Shown: positions 8,462 through 10,584 of the stretch, piece after piece
Layout of the letters: the number at the start of each line of letters is the position of its first letter
Numbering within the stretch: the first letter of the stretch is position 1
Assembly (NCBI GenBank): GCA_024689605.1
Contig: JAILDD010000266.1
Location: forward strand, 1 to 10,584
Reading direction: 5' to 3'
Source: Lachnospiraceae bacterium
GTDB lineage: Bacteria > Bacillota_A > Clostridia > Lachnospirales > Lachnospiraceae
Length of the DNA: 10,584 nt
Notes under the pieces: generated by a model
The model's input: only the letters and a program-made list of their open reading frames with translations
What the model was told of the DNA's origin: nothing
The model's database searches: none
Made by a program: the position numbers and the translations under genes

Positions 8462-8643
8462 ATCACCCTCCCTGCATAAACCAACGCTACGACAAACAGT
8501 ATGATCACGATCTGCCATCGGACCGCAATCAAGCAGGCCCACAGCCAGACACTTTTAACTGCTATAGTAATTATACTGTATCTTTTCCAAAACAAAAGCC
8601 ACCGTACAGCAGAATAAACAGCCTTATTCTGCCTGTTTGGCAA
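8443..8643 (-). CDS. Possible small membrane protein overlapping the TPR-like gene start
   Basis: This frame has up to 66 codons from a TTG at 8643. Its last 40 residues look like a membrane segment (VWLWACLIAVRWQIVIILFV, then VALVYAGRVIWIRKR), with tryptophans and arginines placed as in a real helix with a basic cytoplasmic end. It lies largely in intergenic DNA, so the hydrophobicity is not a shadow of another gene. Its stop at 8443-8445 overlaps the TPR-like gene start by 19 bases in another frame, which would allow translational coupling. Against it: no ATG, no ribosome site before any candidate start, and a likely -10 box inside the frame. It is listed as a candidate only. Confidence 0.22.
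   Translation of the reverse strand: MPNRQNKAVYSAVRWLLFWKRYSIITIAVKSVWLWACLIAVRWQIVIILFVVALVYAGRVIWIRKR
8570..8575 (-). promoter_or_regulatory. Possible -10 box for the TPR-like gene
   Basis: A consensus TATAAT is present on the minus strand at 8575-8570, about 108 bases before the ATG at 8461. The region 16-18 bases upstream (CTTTTG/TTTTGT) is a poor -35 match, so the call rests on the -10 box and the need for a promoter after the preceding gene. Confidence 0.4.
8606..8636 (-). terminator. Hairpin downstream of the uridine phosphorylase gene, possible terminator
   Basis: GCAGAATAA and TTATTCTGC form a perfect 9-pair stem around a 6-base loop, extended by ACA/TGT across a one-base bulge. 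It lies about 60 bases beyond the stop at 8698. On the minus strand the T-rich tract (CTTTTGTTTT) begins only about 8 bases after the stem, so termination may be weak; an operator is an alternative reading. Confidence 0.45.
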
Positions 8644-8697
8644 AATATGACACTACCGTTAAAGCCTATTCAATAAAGCTTCAATATATAAATGTCA

Positions 8698-9501
8698 TCA
8701 ATTTATATCATCTGCGATCAGTATCTTCAGCGCATCAACAGCAGTGATAATTGCTTCCTCTGTATTGTGGGCCTGCTTATTGGGAAGCCCTTTCTTGGCA
8801 CGTTCCTGGTTAGCAACCACCAAAAAACAAGAACCGACTCTTACCCTTAAGAATCCACCGACTATAAAAAGTGCCGCTGATTCCATCTCAGAGGCAAGAC
8901 ACCCCATCCTAAGCCACGCTTCCCATTTATTCTCCAGCTCATAGCTTACCGGCATTATTTCCGGCTCATGCTGTCCGAAAAAAGAATCCTTGCACTGAAC
9001 CACCCCGGCATGATATCTTGTACCGTTCTTTTTTGCTGCATTAATGAGTGCATTCAGAACATTTACATCCGGAACCGCAGGATATTCTATCGGTGCAAAC
9101 TCGCGGCTTGTTCCTTCATTTCTTACAGCACCTGTTGCAATGACGATATCCCCGCCGCATACTTCCTCCTGCATACCGCCACAGGTCCCCACTCTTACAA
9201 AAGTGTGAGCTCCGCATTTTGCAAGCTCATCTATGGCAATTGCAGCAGAAGGACCTCCAATACCGGTAGAAGTCACACTCACCTTTTCTGTATGCTTCCC
9301 ACCATCGGCTGTATCCACTGTGAGGGTGCCTGTGTAAGTCACATACTCTCTCACATCAGCAACCAGCTTTGCATCATCAAAAAACTCTGCAATCTTTGCA
9401 CAACGTTTGGGATCTCCCGGCATTATCACATACTTTCCGATGTCATCCGGACCTACGCCTGTATGATACTGTTTTCCCGATCCTTCCGTGTAATCAACCA
9501 T
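8698..9501 (-). CDS. udp: Uridine phosphorylase-type nucleoside phosphorylase
   Basis: Predicted to split nucleosides with phosphate into base and ribose 1-phosphate in cytosolic salvage. The 267-residue protein (E. coli Udp 253) has the PNP/UDP phosphorylase fold motifs. PGDPKR (28-33) and VRVGT (102-106) supply phosphate-site Gly29, Arg33, Arg103 and Thr106; Arg51 matches the Arg given by the partner subunit. STGIGGPS (78-85) and the ribose-binding EMES (205-208) are present. The base-site Gln177 is kept, but the Arg two residues later in E. coli (Q-x-R) is replaced by Glu179 in GQHEPE. VVANQ (228-232) resembles the uridine enzymes and not purine DeoD, which has Asp there. Uridine is the best guess, but specificity is not certain. 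The start at ATG 9501 is fixed by a GGGAGG site 7 bases upstream; the longer frame to 9642 is unlikely. Confidence 0.88.
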   Translation of the reverse strand: MVDYTEGSGKQYHTGVGPDDIGKYVIMPGDPKRCAKIAEFFDDAKLVADVREYVTYTGTLTVDTADGGKHTEKVSVTSTGIGGPSAAIAIDELAKCGAHTFVRVGTCGGMQEEVCGGDIVIATGAVRNEGTSREFAPIEYPAVPDVNVLNALINAAKKNGTRYHAGVVQCKDSFFGQHEPEIMPVSYELENKWEAWLRMGCLASEMESAALFIVGGFLRVRVGSCFLVVANQERAKKGLPNKQAHNTEEAIITAVDALKILIADDIN

Positions 9502-9559
9502 ACTGTAACCTCCCTTTTTCTGCTGCATGAGACAACAGTTCTTCGAATTGCTAATTAAT

Positions 9560-9589
9560 ATTATAACCAATAAAGTCTGATAATCGCAA
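9560..9589 (-). promoter_or_regulatory. Promoter of the uridine phosphorylase gene
   Basis: On the minus strand TTGCGA (9589-9584) and a consensus TATAAT (9565-9560) are separated by 18 bases. The predicted start is near 9553, leaving a leader of about 50 bases before the ATG. It overlaps the divergent queT promoter. Confidence 0.62.
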
Positions 9590-9605
9590 ATAAATCTGCT
9601 ATACT
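9577..9605 (+). promoter_or_regulatory. Promoter of queT
   Basis: CTGATA (9577-9582) and TATACT (9600-9605) are separated by 17 bases, with a TG one base before the -10 box (extended -10). The predicted start is near 9612, giving a leader of only about 29 bases. Its -35 box lies inside the spacer of the divergent promoter. Confidence 0.58.
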
Positions 9606-9640
9606 GATGATGCCTTAAAAACAAGGGGCTTGTGACGATC

Positions 9641-10162
9641 ATGAGAAAAAAAATAACATTTATTACTCACGCAGCTGCCATTGCTGCAATATATGTGGTT
9701 TTAACACTGATTGCCAATGCTATAGGCCTGGCAAACTATGCCATACAGGTGCGCTTCTCAGAGGCACTGACAATACTTCCCTTCTTTACGCCTGCTGCAA
9801 TCCCCGGTCTCTTCATCGGCTGTATACTGGCAAACATACTGACCGGTGCCCTCCCATTCGATGTGATTTTCGGAAGCATAGCTACACTCCTGGGTGCTGT
9901 CGGAACGTATTTCCTTTGCGGAAAGTCACAGGCATCTTTACAGAACAACAAGATAATAAATTTTCTGGCCCCTTTGCCTCCGATTATTTCAAATACGCTG
10001 ATAATTCCGTTCGTACTTGCATACGTATACGAATTTGAAGGAAGCATCCCTTATTTCATGCTGACTGTCGGAATAGGCGAAATAATCTCCTGCGGAATAC
10101 TGGGACTCATTCTTCTCGAAGCCCTGAAAAGACGGCGTGGACAATTGTTTTCCCGCGAATAA
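9641..10162 (+). CDS. queT: Queuosine precursor ECF transporter substrate-binding subunit QueT
   Basis: QueT is the membrane S-component that binds a queuosine precursor (preQ0/preQ1-type base) and works with the shared ECF energising module, whose genes are not in this window. The 173-residue protein is strongly hydrophobic with about six membrane helices. It carries the family signature: [20 protein letters not shown] (37-56), the motif [20 protein letters not shown] (71-90), [15 protein letters not shown] (110-124) and [13 protein letters not shown] (143-155). A basic tail ([11 protein letters not shown]) follows the last helix. The ATG at 9641 is preferred, with AAGGGG 12 bases upstream. 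A GTG at 9632 would add three residues but sits only 3 bases after that site. No preQ1 riboswitch is visible in the short leader. It is the only plus-strand gene and faces the tRNA genes. Confidence 0.93.
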   Translation: MRKKITFITHAAAIAAIYVVLTLIANAIGLANYAIQVRFSEALTILPFFTPAAIPGLFIGCILANILTGALPFDVIFGSIATLLGAVGTYFLCGKSQASLQNNKIINFLAPLPPIISNTLIIPFVLAYVYEFEGSIPYFMLTVGIGEIISCGILGLILLEALKRRRGQLFSRE

Positions 10163-10237
10163 AATTATAAACTCATTGTTTCATTTAATTATCCAAATTT
10201 CTTTACACTCAAAATTCATAGATATATGGAAAGCATT

Positions 10238-10267
10238 AAAAAACCCTACGCGTTACGCTTAGGGTTT
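10238..10267 (-). terminator. Rho-independent terminator after tRNA-Cys
   Basis: AAACCCTA and TAGGGTTT pair over 8 bases, with an inner GCG/CGC stem beyond one mismatch. On the minus strand the hairpin runs into TTTTTTAATG. It begins 4 bases after the tRNA-Cys 3' end. On the plus strand it has no good T-run (TTTATCG), so it is at best a weak block for queT transcripts. The gap 10163-10237 shows nothing else. Confidence 0.85.
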
Positions 10268-10271
10268 ATCG

Positions 10272-10342
10272 AGGTGCCAGACGGATTTGAACCGCCGATC
10301 AGGGAGTTGCAGTCCCACGCCTTACCGCTTGGCTATGGCACC
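10272..10342 (-). tRNA. tRNA-Cys(GCA)
   Basis: A 71-base cloverleaf reads on the minus strand. The acceptor GGTGCCA pairs perfectly with TGGCACC, with discriminator T as expected for cysteine. The D stem is GCC/GGC, and the anticodon loop CTGCAAC contains GCA. The T stem GGCGG/CCGTC has one G-U pair around TTCAAAT. The outermost anticodon-stem pair (27-43) is a T-T mismatch. CCA is not encoded. Confidence 0.95.
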
Positions 10343-10355
10343 AAGTATATGCCTT

Positions 10356-10384
10356 TTTATAAATCAGTAAGAACCGCTGTACAA
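10356..10384 (-). promoter_or_regulatory. Possible promoter of tRNA-Cys
   Basis: On the minus strand TTGTAC (10384-10379) and TATAAA (10361-10356) lie 17 bases apart, with a predicted start a few bases before the tRNA. The -35 box is a weak match, and co-transcription with the upstream tRNA-Glu is equally possible. Confidence 0.35.
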
Positions 10385-10413
10385 ATTCTCACAAACAATA
10401 TGATAATAAACAA

Positions 10414-10430
10414 AGTTGAAAATTTCAACT
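10414..10430. repeat. 17-bp palindrome between the tRNA genes
   Basis: AGTTGAAA and TTTCAACT flank a single central base. As RNA on the minus strand it can form a 6-pair stem with a 5-base loop followed by TTGTTTATT, so it may weakly terminate the tRNA-Glu transcript. The rest of the AT-rich spacer (10343-10447) shows no gene. Confidence 0.4.
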
Positions 10431-10447
10431 GTTATTTATCTAAAAAA

Positions 10448-10519
10448 TGACTCCGACGGGAATCGAACCCGTGTTACCGCCGTGAAAGGGCGATGTCTTA
10501 ACCGCTTGACCACGGAGCC
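10448..10519 (-). tRNA. tRNA-Glu(TTC)
   Basis: A 72-base cloverleaf reads on the minus strand. The acceptor GGCTCCG pairs with CGGAGTC (one G-U), with discriminator A. The D stem is GTC/GAC, the anticodon stem is TCGCC/GGCGG, and the loop CTTTCAC contains TTC. The T arm is ACGGG, TTCGATT, CCCGT. CCA is not encoded; a T-run follows the 3' end. Confidence 0.97.
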
Positions 10520-10584
10520 GTATTACGGGTACTTTGTTTAACAGGCCTCCCACAAAGCCCTTAAGACCGGCGAAACAGGTTTCA

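Noticed and set aside
8462..8542. 27-residue N-terminal extension of the TPR-like protein from an upstream start
   Set aside because: No ribosome site there, whereas the ATG at 8461 has a strong GGGAGGG site and is followed at once by a typical membrane anchor.
9606..9640. preQ1-I riboswitch before queT
   Set aside because: The A-rich tail and AAGGGG are suggestive, but no P1 hairpin or conserved loop core precedes them within the predicted leader.
9502..9642. 47-residue extension of the uridine phosphorylase frame
   Set aside because: It would run through the divergent promoters. The ATG at 9501 has a strong ribosome site and gives the normal family length.
10226..10450. Plus-strand frame of 74 codons over the tRNA-Cys gene
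   Set aside because: It is the antisense reading of a tRNA and its terminator; the DGFEPPIRELQSHALPLGYG-type peptide is a known artefact of tRNA antisense frames.
10520..10584. Possible end of a minus-strand gene upstream of tRNA-Glu, with a stop at 10538-10540
   Set aside because: Only 14 or so codons are visible and none form a recognisable protein end, so no call is justified.

Overview
The window looks like chromosomal DNA of a low-to-moderate GC Firmicute, most likely a Lachnospiraceae-type clostridium (Butyrivibrio/Roseburia-like). The evidence is a CIRCE/HrcA-controlled hrcA-grpE-dnaK-dnaJ operon, a DnaK without the extra segment that E. coli DnaK carries in its ATPase domain, strong AGGAGG-type ribosome sites, tRNAs without encoded CCA, and a C-terminal domain that resembles DUF6465. 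The genus is an inference. Almost everything is on the minus strand; only queT is on the plus strand.

Layout from left to right: the first 28 codons of an unidentified minus-strand gene (1-85); a terminator (129-160); a 139-residue coiled-coil protein of unknown function (180-599); then dnaJ, dnaK, grpE and hrcA, read right to left from a sigmaA-type promoter with a perfect CIRCE operator (5880-5948). HrcA represses this promoter, so it and the DnaK-DnaJ-GrpE machine form a negative feedback heat-shock circuit. The 139-residue gene is in the position to be the last cistron of that operon. A GC-rich hairpin lies between dnaK and dnaJ.

Upstream of the operon are two single-gene units, each with its own terminator. 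The first encodes a histone H1-like Lys/Ala/Pro protein with 19 perfect 12-residue repeats joined to a small C-terminal domain (6050-7204). The second encodes a membrane-anchored TPR-like protein of unknown function (7382-8461). Next come a uridine phosphorylase-type enzyme (8698-9501) and, divergent from it with interleaved promoters, the queuosine-precursor ECF transporter subunit queT (9641-10162). The right end holds tRNA-Cys(GCA) and tRNA-Glu(TTC) on the minus strand, facing queT, with a terminator between.

Most of the window is ordinary housekeeping sequence, and I see no convincing new multi-gene system. The most interesting objects are the repeat-driven H1-like/DUF6465-like fusion, which shows internal segmental duplication; the unknown coiled-coil cistron tied to the heat-shock operon; and a possible small membrane ORF overlapping the start of the TPR-like gene. 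Bases 10520-10584 hold nothing I can assign: the minus strand is open in one frame up to a stop at 10538-10540, but I see no recognisable protein end.
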